Positions 34,932 through 43,558 of a DNA stretch of 64,000 nucleotides are shown here, piece by piece. Below the pieces are notes generated by a model that made no database searches, was not told the DNA's origin, and saw nothing but the letters and a program-made list of their open reading frames with translations. Each line of letters starts with the position of its first letter. Positions within the stretch are counted from its first letter, which is position 1. The translations under genes and the position numbers were made by a program. The stretch comes from Sporosarcina jeotgali (GTDB lineage: Bacteria; Bacillota; Bacilli; Bacillales_A; Planococcaceae): the NCBI RefSeq assembly GCF_033304595.1, contig NZ_CP116341.1, positions 1,097,001-1,161,000 of the forward strand. The letters are read 5' to 3'.

Positions 34932-36800
34932 ATGGATATCATTAAGGTGATGGACGAACCATTAGCAAATAAAATTGCGGCTGGAGAAGTTGTAGAACGA
35001 CCTGCATCCATCGTGAAAGAGCTTGTGGAAAATTCAATCGATGCTGGAAGTACGTCGATTGAAATTACACTCGAAGAAGCAGGGTTAACAAGTATTCGGA
35101 TAACAGACAATGGCAATGGAATGACGACGACAGACGCTATGCGTGCATTTGAGCGTCATGCGACAAGTAAGATCGTCAATGAGCATGATTTGTTTAGAAT
35201 TCGCACACTGGGTTTCAGAGGTGAAGCATTAGCAAGTATTGCAGCAGTATCTAAAGTGCACCTCTGGACGTCTGACGGAATCAGCGGCACAGAAGTAGAT
35301 ATTGAAGGCGGAAAGGTGATTACTCACCGTGCAGCAGCACTTCGGCAAGGAACGGATATTACTGTCTCACAAGTTTTTTTTAACACACCAGCCCGCTTGA
35401 AATATATGAAGACGATCCAAACTGAAATAGGTCATACAATCGACTTAGTCAATCGGCTCGCAATCAGCCATCCTGCAATTGCATTTCGGTTAGCTCACGG
35501 CCAGCAAGTGCTGCTCAAAACATCAGGTTCAGGCGATTTGCTTCGCGTATTATCTGACGTGTATGGAATCGCAGTTGCCAAAAAAATGATCCCTTTTCAA
35601 GCTGAAAACGCAGATTACAAAGTGTGCGGATATGTGACCTTGCCTGAAATGACCCGGGCATCTAAAAACTATATGACAGTGCTCATTAACGGCAGATGGG
35701 TGAAAAGCTATCCCGTCAACAAAGCTGTTTTAGAAGCGATGCACACGTATTTACCGATCGGCCGGTTTCCAATCATTGTTCTGCAAGCAGAGGCAGATCC
35801 ATACTTAACAGATGTCAACGTCCATCCTTCAAAGCAATATATTAAAGTGAGTAAAGAAGGGGAATTGCTTGCAGCCGTCCGCGAAGGGGTGCATGCGGCA
35901 GTAAAGAAAGCAATCATTGTTCCTGATGCAATCATGAAGGAGAAGAAAAAGCCAAGCACCCCTAGTGTGCAGGAATCATTCTGGAAACATCCAGAACGCA
36001 GTGTGAAGCCAGTTCAAGATTTTCAAACGACAAGCGATTATCCTCCCCGGCAAAAGCCTTCTTGGACGGTTGAAGAAGTTCCGCCAAATGAAGACATGAC
36101 GATCACTTCAGATGTTACAGCAGAACCTGTGGAGACAAATGAAACGTCTAAGCCAGACGTTGAATGGCCAGCAATTACACCTCAGGAAGAAGAAGTCCAA
36201 TCTGAACAAAAAGCGTCATTCCCAACATTGTTGCCAGTAGGACAAGTCCATGGAACTTATATCGTTGCACAAAATGAGGATGGCTTTTATATGATCGACC
36301 AGCATGCGGCTCAAGAGCGCATTAAATATGAGTATTTCAGGACGAAAATCGCAGAAGTGGATCATGATGAACGACAAATGCTGTTAATGCCTTTAATCTT
36401 CCATTATTCAGCAGATGAACAGCTGAAGATTGAAGAGAGACTCGATGCGTTAGAAGAAGTCGGTATTTACCTTGAGCAATTCGGTCCTTCGTCGTACACA
36501 GTAAAAGAGTATCCTTCATGGTTCCCTGCTGCAGAAGCTTCTTCGATTATTGAAGAAATGATTGAACAAGTATTGCACACCCGTCAAGTGAACATTGCTA
36601 AACTGCGCGAGGACTCAGCAATTATGATGAGCTGCAAGAAATCTATCAAAGCGAATCATTACTTAACAATGGAAGATATGAATCGATTGTTAACTGATTT
36701 AGGAAATGCAGAAAATCCATATACATGTCCGCATGGACGACCTGTGTTAATCCACTTCACAACGTATGAACTTGAAAAAATGTTCAAGAGAGTGATGTAA
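34932..36800 (+). CDS. mutL: DNA mismatch repair protein MutL, endonuclease type
   Basis: A 622-residue protein with an N-terminal GHKL ATPase (KIAAGEVVERPASIVKEL, DNGNGM, RGEALASIAA) and a C-terminal dimerisation/endonuclease domain. The nuclease metal motif DQHAAQER is at 456-463, and SCKKSIKANH and CPHGRP supply further metal ligands, as in B. subtilis MutL, which nicks DNA in strand discrimination. The central linker (~340-430) is Pro/Glu-rich. AAGGAGCG lies before ATG 34932. Confidence 0.97.
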   Translation: MDIIKVMDEPLANKIAAGEVVERPASIVKELVENSIDAGSTSIEITLEEAGLTSIRITDNGNGMTTTDAMRAFERHATSKIVNEHDLFRIRTLGFRGEALASIAAVSKVHLWTSDGISGTEVDIEGGKVITHRAAALRQGTDITVSQVFFNTPARLKYMKTIQTEIGHTIDLVNRLAISHPAIAFRLAHGQQVLLKTSGSGDLLRVLSDVYGIAVAKKMIPFQAENADYKVCGYVTLPEMTRASKNYMTVLINGRWVKSYPVNKAVLEAMHTYLPIGRFPIIVLQAEADPYLTDVNVHPSKQYIKVSKEGELLAAVREGVHAAVKKAIIVPDAIMKEKKKPSTPSVQESFWKHPERSVKPVQDFQTTSDYPPRQKPSWTVEEVPPNEDMTITSDVTAEPVETNETSKPDVEWPAITPQEEEVQSEQKASFPTLLPVGQVHGTYIVAQNEDGFYMIDQHAAQERIKYEYFRTKIAEVDHDERQMLLMPLIFHYSADEQLKIEERLDALEEVGIYLEQFGPSSYTVKEYPSWFPAAEASSIIEEMIEQVLHTRQVNIAKLREDSAIMMSCKKSIKANHYLTMEDMNRLLTDLGNAENPYTCPHGRPVLIHFTTYELEKMFKRVM

Positions 36801-36816
36801 AAGAGGAGGGAATGTA

Positions 36817-37731
36817 ATGAAACAACAGGAACTCAAAATGTCTGATGGAGTAATTCTTGATGCCTATGTCATGGAACCTTCTGGAGCTCCGCGCGGACAA
36901 ATCCATCTTGTTCATGGCATGGCAGAGCATATTGGGCGGTACGAAGCGGTCATGAATGATCTTTCTCAAGCTGGCTACTTAGTCACTGGATATAACCAGC
37001 GCGGACATGGACAACGGGCGCTTGACCAAAAGCAGCTAGGGGACTTTGGCGAAGGGATCACATTTGATAGACTCGTTGAAGATGTGCGGGAAGTAATGAA
37101 TGCATTTAGTGCAGATGACTCTAACCAGCCGCGGATTTTGTTTGGACACAGTATGGGATCGTTTATTGTCCGTCGTTTTTCTCAGAGATACGGAAAAGAA
37201 ATAGATGCCCTTATTTGTTCCGGAACTGCTGGGAAACCAGGTATGACAAGAGTTGGAGGCAGTATTCTAGCCTCTGTTTTATCCATTAAAGACGGTTCGC
37301 ATGCACCAAGTGAAGTACTTGATAGGATTGGTTTTGGCGGATACAACAGAACTGTCGAAAATCCAGAGACGAAGTTCGATTGGCTTTCTACAGATCGGCA
37401 AACTGTGCATGATTATATTGAGGATCCTCTTTCAGGAGCGGTTTCAACGAATCATTTCTTCCATGTCTTATTTGACGGCTTGAAATTAATCAGTTCGACA
37501 TCCGCATACGAATCGGTTCCTAAGAAATTGCCTGTCCTTTTATTTGCAGGGACAGAAGATCCTGTAGGGAACATGGGAAGCGGGATTTTTGAAGCAGCGG
37601 GAATGTATCAGGATGCGGGTGTTGAAAATGTACGGGTCCATCTATTTGAAGGTGTTAGACATGAATCCTTACAAGGGACTTCGAGAGACTCTGTGCTGAC
37701 GATGATGAAACAGTGGGTGAATAATTTATGA
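36817..37731 (+). CDS. Alpha/beta hydrolase, lysophospholipase/monoacylglycerol lipase type
   Basis: A 304-residue serine hydrolase of the S33/Hydrolase_4 family. The nucleophile elbow GHSMGSF is intact. HLVHGMAEHIGRYE forms the oxyanion/HG region and the late GTEDPVGN and GVRHESL stretches give the acidic and histidine members of the triad. Related enzymes cleave lysophospholipids or monoacylglycerols; the substrate here is unknown. It has its own AGAGGAGGG site, lies 16 bases after mutL and overlaps miaA by 4 bases. I know of no equivalent gene at this point in B. subtilis. Confidence 0.85.
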   Translation: MKQQELKMSDGVILDAYVMEPSGAPRGQIHLVHGMAEHIGRYEAVMNDLSQAGYLVTGYNQRGHGQRALDQKQLGDFGEGITFDRLVEDVREVMNAFSADDSNQPRILFGHSMGSFIVRRFSQRYGKEIDALICSGTAGKPGMTRVGGSILASVLSIKDGSHAPSEVLDRIGFGGYNRTVENPETKFDWLSTDRQTVHDYIEDPLSGAVSTNHFFHVLFDGLKLISSTSAYESVPKKLPVLLFAGTEDPVGNMGSGIFEAAGMYQDAGVENVRVHLFEGVRHESLQGTSRDSVLTMMKQWVNNL

Positions 37732-38687
37732 ATCAACCATCAGAAGTGATAGCAATTGCTGGTCCAACAGCTTCAGGGAAGACTGCCCTGGCTGTTGGTC
37801 TTGCCCATTGCCTAAACGGCGAAGTGATCAATGGAGATGCTATGCAAGTTTACCGCGGTCTCGATATTGGGACCGCCAAAATTACAAAAGACGAAATGGA
37901 AGGCATTCCCCACCACTTATTCGATATCAAATCTCCCAGTGAATCGTTTTCAGCAGCAGAATACCAGCAAATTGTTCGGGATAAGATTTCAGAAATACAA
38001 TCCCGTGGAAAATTCCCGATCTTGGCAGGCGGCACAGGGCTGTATATGCAGTCTGTTCTTTTTGACTACCGATTCACGGAAGCAGCAGCTGATTTGGAAG
38101 TGCGAAGCCGTCTGGAAAGTGAACTTGAAGCGTCAGGGGCTTCTGTATTATACGAGCGACTTCTTCAGCAAGACCCGGTAAGTGCTGAAAAGATTCATCC
38201 GAATAATCATAGACGACTCGTTAGAGCCTTAGAGATTCTAGAAGTGAGCGGGGAGACAAAAGCGAATCATGAAGCGGACCAAGGCGCAACACCGATGTAC
38301 CGGTCTTCTATTATAGGCCTTGAGCTGCCTAGGGAGCTCCTTTACGAGAGAATTGACAGACGTGTCGATTTGATGATGGAAAAAGGATTACTGAATGAAG
38401 TCCAAGGATTATGGGAGCAAAACATAAGGGACGTCCAGTCAGTTCAAGCAATCGGATACAAAGAGCTGTATCAAGCAATTGATGGTAATTTATCAGTAGA
38501 TGAAGCAGTCGATCTAATTAAAAAGAATACTCGCCACTATGCAAAACGGCAGATGACGTACTTCCGCAACAAGCTGGAAGTCAATTGGTATGATGCAACA
38601 ACAGAGAAAACGCTGCTGGTTGAGAAAATATGTGACGAAGTAAAGGGATTTAACCTGCATATCGCGAATACAAAAAGCAGGCATTAA
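37728..38687 (+). CDS. miaA: tRNA dimethylallyltransferase MiaA
   Basis: A 319-residue enzyme that transfers dimethylallyl from DMAPP to A37 of tRNAs reading UNN codons, giving the substrate for MiaB. The P-loop GPTASGKTAL is at the N-terminus, followed by NGDAMQVYRGLDIGTAK, FDI and AGGTGLYMQS, all family motifs. The ATGA overlap with the preceding hydrolase couples the two genes. hfq comes next after 30 bases. Confidence 0.97.
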   Translation: MNQPSEVIAIAGPTASGKTALAVGLAHCLNGEVINGDAMQVYRGLDIGTAKITKDEMEGIPHHLFDIKSPSESFSAAEYQQIVRDKISEIQSRGKFPILAGGTGLYMQSVLFDYRFTEAAADLEVRSRLESELEASGASVLYERLLQQDPVSAEKIHPNNHRRLVRALEILEVSGETKANHEADQGATPMYRSSIIGLELPRELLYERIDRRVDLMMEKGLLNEVQGLWEQNIRDVQSVQAIGYKELYQAIDGNLSVDEAVDLIKKNTRHYAKRQMTYFRNKLEVNWYDATTEKTLLVEKICDEVKGFNLHIANTKSRH

Positions 38688-38717
38688 TTGCGAATATGAA
38701 CTGTGGGGGGTAATTAG

Positions 38718-38942
38718 ATGGCAAATGCCAATATGCAAGATACGTTTCTGAATTCACTCAGGAAGAATAACACGTTTGTAACTGTATTTTTAACAAATGG
38801 TTTTCAGCTTAAAGGGTTGATCAAGTCGTATGATAACTATACAGTTCTTCTAGAATCAGACGGCAAGCAGCAGCTGATTTATAAGCATGCAATCTCTACT
38901 TATGTTCCTGCAAAACCGGTTATATTGAAAGATGAACAATAA
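38718..38942 (+). CDS. hfq: RNA chaperone Hfq
   Basis: A 74-residue Sm-like protein. Sm1 motif features ([22 protein letters not shown]) and the Sm2 YKHAIST motif are present. It forms a hexameric ring that binds small RNAs and A-rich RNA. The GTGGGGGG site is unusual but G-rich. miaA-hfq is a widely conserved pair. It ends at a bidirectional terminator shared with the convergent channel gene. Confidence 0.97.
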   Translation: MANANMQDTFLNSLRKNNTFVTVFLTNGFQLKGLIKSYDNYTVLLESDGKQQLIYKHAISTYVPAKPVILKDEQ

Positions 38943-38967
38943 AAAAAGGCCATGACTGGCCTTTTTT
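38941..38967 (+). terminator. Bidirectional terminator between hfq and the TRIC-type gene
   Basis: AAAAAAGGCCA-TGAC-TGGCCTTTTTT is a symmetrical hairpin that works in both directions. It overlaps the hfq stop and abuts the end of the convergent gene. Confidence 0.92.
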
Positions 38968-39571
38968 ATTTTGGCAATAAAGAGCGCTGCGGCAGCTGCC
39001 AGTGAAACTTAATGGATAACATGCGTAACGCGGCTGTAGCAATGAGCAATATATAAAGTGCAGCATCGTGTATATACGTATCGAATCCAACAATTAAACC
39101 AGCAAGTGCGGCCCATACTGCATAGATATCACTTTTAAAAACCAAAGGCTGACGTCCGGCAAGCAAGTCACGGATGACTCCTCCGCCGGCACCTGTCAAC
39201 ACCGCTGCCGCCACTACAGCGAACAGAGACATTTCCATCTCAACGGCCATTAAGGCGCCTTGAATGGCAAAGGCAGCTAACCCAACCGCATCAAAGTAAG
39301 ATCCCCACCTATTCCACGTTTTCAGCAAGTATCCGGAAAAGAAAAAGATGACTGCTATAAGTACTGACGCAACTGTGAAAAACAGCTCTTGTCCCCATAA
39401 GACTGAAACGGGAACTCCTATAAAAACGTTCCGTACGGCGCCTCCGCCAAACGCAGTGACCATTCCTAATATATAGACTCCAAACATATCAAAGTCCTCT
39501 TCCATCGCAACAATCGCACCCGAAATTGCAAATGCGGCTGTACCAATCAGACTAAATACATCCCATGTCAC
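38966..39571 (-). CDS. Trimeric intracellular cation channel (TRIC/UPF0126) family protein
   Basis: A 201-residue membrane protein with about seven helices arranged as two copies of a repeated module. The paired motifs AFAISGAIVA ... GGGAVRNVFIG and AFAIQGALMA ... GAGGGVIRDLL are diagnostic. Family members form cation channels, and some bacterial members have been linked to glycine uptake. The start follows a GGAGGAAC site on the minus strand. It is convergent with hfq and not obviously part of any operon. Confidence 0.85.
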   Translation of the reverse strand: MTWDVFSLIGTAAFAISGAIVAMEEDFDMFGVYILGMVTAFGGGAVRNVFIGVPVSVLWGQELFFTVASVLIAVIFFFSGYLLKTWNRWGSYFDAVGLAAFAIQGALMAVEMEMSLFAVVAAAVLTGAGGGVIRDLLAGRQPLVFKSDIYAVWAALAGLIVGFDTYIHDAALYILLIATAALRMLSIKFHWQLPQRSLLPK

Positions 39572-39688
39572 TTCAAAGTTCCTCCGTTCAATACGTTTTA
39601 AAATTGTCAGGATGAGAATCCGTTTACCGAAAGCGTTCTACCTGTTAAAATGGGCAGTAAACCTATGGTACAGAATGGAGCATCCTGA

Positions 39689-40954
39689 ATGAGTATACAG
39701 CAATTGAACGATGAAATCTTAAATCGTGCAGAAAAAGTTGAAAACGAACTACAACCTTATGCAAAAGCTGCCGAACGCATCGCTTTCCTCAATCAAAAGA
39801 AAGTATTGGCAGCGTTCAGAAAGAATCGTGTGAGTGACTTTCATTTAACCGGATCCACTGGATATGGATATGATGATGCAGGCAGAGAAGTGCTTGAGCA
39901 ATTATATGCCGATGTTTTTGGAGCGGAAGCAAGTCTAGTGCGCGGTCAAATCATTTCGGGCACACATGCGATTGCGATTAGCCTTTTCGGGATATTGCGG
40001 CCCGGAGATGAACTGCTTTATATAACAGGGAAGCCCTATGATACGTTAGAGTCAATCGTATCCGGCGGAGATCAAGATACAGGCTCGCTGCAGGACTTCA
40101 ATATCGGCTACCATCATGTTGATTTATTGGAAAATGGAACTGTTGACTATGAAGAAGTTGAACGTCAGATCAATCCCAACACTAAAATGATTGCCATTCA
40201 GCGTTCCAGAGGCTACGCGGACCGCCCATCGTTCACAGTTGCCGAGATTGGCGACATGGTGAAGCGGATAAAAGCAAATCATCCCGATATTATTATATTT
40301 ACTGATAATTGTTATGGTGAATTTGTCGAAGAGCTGGAGCCGACGGATGTTGGTGCAGATCTGATGGCGGGGTCATTGATCAAAAACCCGGGTGGCGGTC
40401 TTGCTCGTACAGGCGGCTACATTGCAGGAAGAAAAGAATTGATTGAGAAATGCGGATACCGCATGACTTCACCTGGCTTAGGCGCAGAAGCAGGAGCATC
40501 ACTGGATACGTTACGAGAAATGTACCAAGGATTTTTCCTAGCTCCGCACACTGTAAGTCAAGCCGTAAAGGGCGCACAATTTACGGCAGGCATGCTTGAA
40601 TCCTATGGGCTAGTGACAGCCCCTCATTATTCTGCAGCCCGAACGGATCTGATTCAATCGGTATCATTCCAAAATGCCGAGCAAATGGTCGCATTCTGCC
40701 AAATGATCCAAGCCAACTCACCAATCGATGCACACGTGAGTCCTGTGCCATCGTACATGCCAGGCTATGCAGATGATGTCATTATGGCCGCTGGAACCTT
40801 CATCCAAGGCTCCAGCATCGAGTTGACAGCGGACGGCCCTATTCGTCCGCCGTATACAGCGTACATCCAAGGCGGCCTCACGTACGAACACGTAAAAGTC
40901 GCCATCCTATCGTCTGTTGAGCGACTAATCGAACTTGAATTAATCAAATCATAA
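39689..40954 (+). CDS. ynbB: PLP-dependent methionine gamma-lyase family protein (YnbB)
   Basis: A 421-residue protein, the same length as B. subtilis YnbB, of the aluminium-resistance/cystathionine-gamma-synthase-like group. The PLP-binding lysine is in SLIKNPGGGLARTGGYI. A glycine-rich phosphate site (SGTHAIA) and FTDNCYGEF with the PLP-contacting Asp are visible. Specific activity is not established. In B. subtilis it lies between hflX and glnRA; neither neighbour is present here, and the repeat array follows immediately. Confidence 0.88.
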   Translation: MSIQQLNDEILNRAEKVENELQPYAKAAERIAFLNQKKVLAAFRKNRVSDFHLTGSTGYGYDDAGREVLEQLYADVFGAEASLVRGQIISGTHAIAISLFGILRPGDELLYITGKPYDTLESIVSGGDQDTGSLQDFNIGYHHVDLLENGTVDYEEVERQINPNTKMIAIQRSRGYADRPSFTVAEIGDMVKRIKANHPDIIIFTDNCYGEFVEELEPTDVGADLMAGSLIKNPGGGLARTGGYIAGRKELIEKCGYRMTSPGLGAEAGASLDTLREMYQGFFLAPHTVSQAVKGAQFTAGMLESYGLVTAPHYSAARTDLIQSVSFQNAEQMVAFCQMIQANSPIDAHVSPVPSYMPGYADDVIMAAGTFIQGSSIELTADGPIRPPYTAYIQGGLTYEHVKVAILSSVERLIELELIKS

Positions 40955-40957
40955 GGT

Positions 40958-41299
40958 GGAAGTGATCATAAACTGCGGAAAGCGCTCATAACCCTGTAAA
41001 AGTGATCATAACCCGTGGAAAAGCGCTCATAACCCTGTGAAAGTGATCATAAACCGAGGAAAGCGCTCATAACCCTGTGAAAATGATCATAAGTCGCGGA
41101 AAGCGCTCATAACCTTGTGAAAGTTATCATAACCCGAGGAAAGCGCTCATAACCCTGTGAAAGTGATCATAACCCGCGGAAAGCGCTCATAGCCCTGTGG
41201 AAGTGATCATAAACCGAGGAAAGCGCTCATAACCCAGGGAAAGCGCTCATAAACTTGCGAAAATGACCATAGCCTATAGAAAGTGCCCATACCCGCATG
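40958..41299. repeat. 17-copy, 20-bp-period tandem array
   Basis: The core TCATAA (or a close variant) recurs 17 times, starting at 40966, 40986, 41006, 41027 and then every 20 bases to 41287; only one interval is 21. Two versions alternate: AAAGTGATCATAACCCGnGG and AAAGCGCTCATAACCCTGTG, so the true unit is 40 bp. The first contains TGATCA, the second AGCGCT, both self-complementary. The alternation breaks down in the last three copies, which are also the most diverged. Every forward frame contains stops. The 418-base gap between ynbB and lexA holds only this array and the terminator after it. Confidence 0.95.
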
Positions 41300-41315
41300 C
41301 AAAAAATCCCCCACT

Positions 41316-41362
41316 AAAAAAACTGCGTATCCCTCAAAGTGAATGAGGAATACGCAGTTTTT
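41316..41362 (-). terminator. Terminator of lexA (bidirectional)
   Basis: AAAAACTGCGTATCCCTCA and TGAGGAATACGCAGTTTTT form a long stem with one mismatch. Read on the minus strand it ends lexA transcription; it would also stop transcripts leaving the repeat array. Confidence 0.92.
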
Positions 41363-41372
41363 ATCTATAAAA

Positions 41373-41993
41373 TTAATGAATCGTGCGATAAACACCGACC
41401 ACTTTGCCGAGAATCGATACATTCTCAATAATAATAGGATCCATTGATGAGTTCTCGGGCTGCAAACGGAAGTAATCTTTTTCTTTGAAGAAACGTTTCA
41501 CGGTTGCCTCATCTTCCTCAGTCATCGCTACTACAATTTCACCATTACTGGCAGTATGCTGCTGCTTCACAACGACGCGGTCTCCATTTAAAATACCAGC
41601 TTCAATCATACTATCTCCTACGATTTCCAGCATGTATAAGTTGTCCTCCGAAGTCCCGAACGTATCCGGAATGGGGAAGTACTCTTCGATATTTTCAATT
41701 GCAGTAATCGGAATTCCAGCTGTAACTTTTCCGACTAAAGGAACGTGAACGACGCCTGTTTTTAACTCGTCCATTCCATCTTGATCCAAAATCTCAATGG
41801 CACGGGGTTTAGTTGGGTCGCGTCTAATTAGTCCTTTACTTTCAAGTCGCGCGAGATGGCCATGGACAGTTGAGCTGGAAGCAAGTCCGACAGCTTCACC
41901 AATTTCCCGTACGGAAGGCGGGTATCCCTTTTTTTGCACTTCATCTTTAATGAAAGTCAGGATGTCTTCCTGTCTTTTGGAGATCTTTTTCAA
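41373..41993 (-). CDS. lexA: SOS repressor LexA
   Basis: A 206-residue repressor with an N-terminal winged helix ([25 protein letters not shown]) and a C-terminal self-cleaving domain. The cleavage bond Ala92-Gly93 and the Ser128/Lys166 dyad are present. It represses recA, itself and yneA through SOS boxes seen in this window. The start is TTG (41991-41993) behind a GAGGTGA site, giving [12 protein letters not shown]; the frame extends upstream but passes through the lexA promoter region. Confidence 0.97.
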   Translation of the reverse strand: MKKISKRQEDILTFIKDEVQKKGYPPSVREIGEAVGLASSSTVHGHLARLESKGLIRRDPTKPRAIEILDQDGMDELKTGVVHVPLVGKVTAGIPITAIENIEEYFPIPDTFGTSEDNLYMLEIVGDSMIEAGILNGDRVVVKQQHTASNGEIVVAMTEEDEATVKRFFKEKDYFRLQPENSSMDPIIIENVSILGKVVGVYRTIH

Positions 41994-42055
41994 TATGTTC
42001 ACCTCTTCACTTTTTTTGCAGGAGACGTCGCTCTGCGAAGTGTTTCTATGAAAAT

Positions 42056-42084
42056 AGTATAACATGTGTTCGTACGCATAGCAA
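42056..42084 (-). promoter_or_regulatory. lexA promoter (minus strand)
   Basis: On the minus strand TTGCTA and TATACT are separated by exactly 17 bases. An SOS-like box (42059-42072) covers the -10 side of the spacer, consistent with autorepression. Confidence 0.7.
42059..42072. promoter_or_regulatory. SOS-like box 1, lexA side
   Basis: ATAACATGTGTTCG matches CGAACnnnnGTTCG at 8 of 10 fixed bases and overlaps the lexA -10 element. Confidence 0.5.
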
Positions 42085-42095
42085 ACAAAGGTTCT
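42082..42095. promoter_or_regulatory. SOS-like box 2
   Basis: CAAACAAAGGTTCT matches 8 of 10 fixed SOS-box bases and overlaps the lexA -35 element. Confidence 0.45.
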
Positions 42096-42106
42096 AATTT
42101 TTAGTG

Positions 42107-42136
42107 TTGACACACAAACCTTTGTTCGCATATAAT
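42107..42136 (+). promoter_or_regulatory. Promoter of yneA operon
   Basis: Perfect TTGACA (42107-42112) and perfect TATAAT (42131-42136) with an 18-base spacer. Such a strong core promoter needs tight repression, and an SOS box fills the spacer. Confidence 0.88.
42115..42128. promoter_or_regulatory. SOS box 3, in the yneA promoter spacer
   Basis: CAAACCTTTGTTCG matches 9 of 10 fixed SOS-box bases and lies between the -35 and -10 of yneA. Confidence 0.8.
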
Positions 42137-42149
42137 AAAAGCATAGAAG

Positions 42150-42163
42150 CGAACGTACATTCT
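42150..42163. promoter_or_regulatory. SOS-like box 4, downstream of the yneA promoter
   Basis: CGAACGTACATTCT has one perfect half-site and an imperfect second half (8 of 10). It lies just after the predicted transcript start. Confidence 0.55.
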
Positions 42164-42180
42164 GAAAGGGGAAATCATCC

Positions 42181-43154
<974 letters not shown>

Positions 43155-43219
43155 TTGGTTGCACTTCTGGCCGTTTTTGTTTACGTTCTAAATAATGAAT
43201 GTGAACTGGAGGGAACGTT

Positions 43220-43453
43220 ATGCTGGAAGAAAATAAGATAAACCGTATTAATGAGCTTGCAAAAAAGGCAAAAACATCGGGTCTTTCCATTGAAGAAGCG
43301 AAAGAGCAATCTCAATTGCGCAGTGAGTATTTGAAAACTTTCCGTTCAACAATGAGAGATACCATCGAAAATGTTAAAGTGCTGGACCCTGATGGAAATG
43401 ACGTAACACCTGAAAAAGTAAAAGATGCTCAAAACAAGAAGTTTTTAAATTAA
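43220..43453 (+). CDS. ynzC: DUF896 protein YnzC
   Basis: A 77-residue protein, identical in length to B. subtilis YnzC. It has the helical hairpin typical of DUF896 (INRINELAKKAKTSGLSIEEA then RSEYLKTFRSTMRDTIENV key residues). The family is part of the SOS yneA cluster; its role is not established. GGAGGGAACG precedes the ATG, and a terminator follows. Confidence 0.92.
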   Translation: MLEENKINRINELAKKAKTSGLSIEEAKEQSQLRSEYLKTFRSTMRDTIENVKVLDPDGNDVTPEKVKDAQNKKFLN

Positions 43454-43471
43454 GTATCCGCATATCATCTG

Positions 43472-43499
43472 ACCGCAGTTTGTATTCCTGCGGTTTTTT
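43472..43499 (+). terminator. Terminator of yneA-yneB-ynzC
   Basis: ACCGCAG and CTGCGGT flank a 9-base loop, followed by TTTTT. Confidence 0.88.
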
Positions 43500-43501
43500 C
43501 A

Positions 43502-43530
43502 TTACAATGGATGAGGAATCTAGTTAAAAT
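43502..43530 (+). promoter_or_regulatory. sigma-A promoter of tkt
   Basis: TTACAA (43502-43507), 17 bases, TAAAAT (43525-43530). It follows the ynzC terminator directly. Confidence 0.55.
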
Positions 43531-43558
43531 AAGAGATTGTGAAAGGGTGTAATTACCG

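Noticed and set aside
40958-41299. CRISPR array
   Set aside because: Units are contiguous with no unique spacers, and no cas genes are present in the window.
41207-41428. 73-residue minus-strand reading frame across the array
   Set aside because: It is built from the repeat plus the lexA terminator and lexA 3' end; the 20-base period shifts the frame at each unit.
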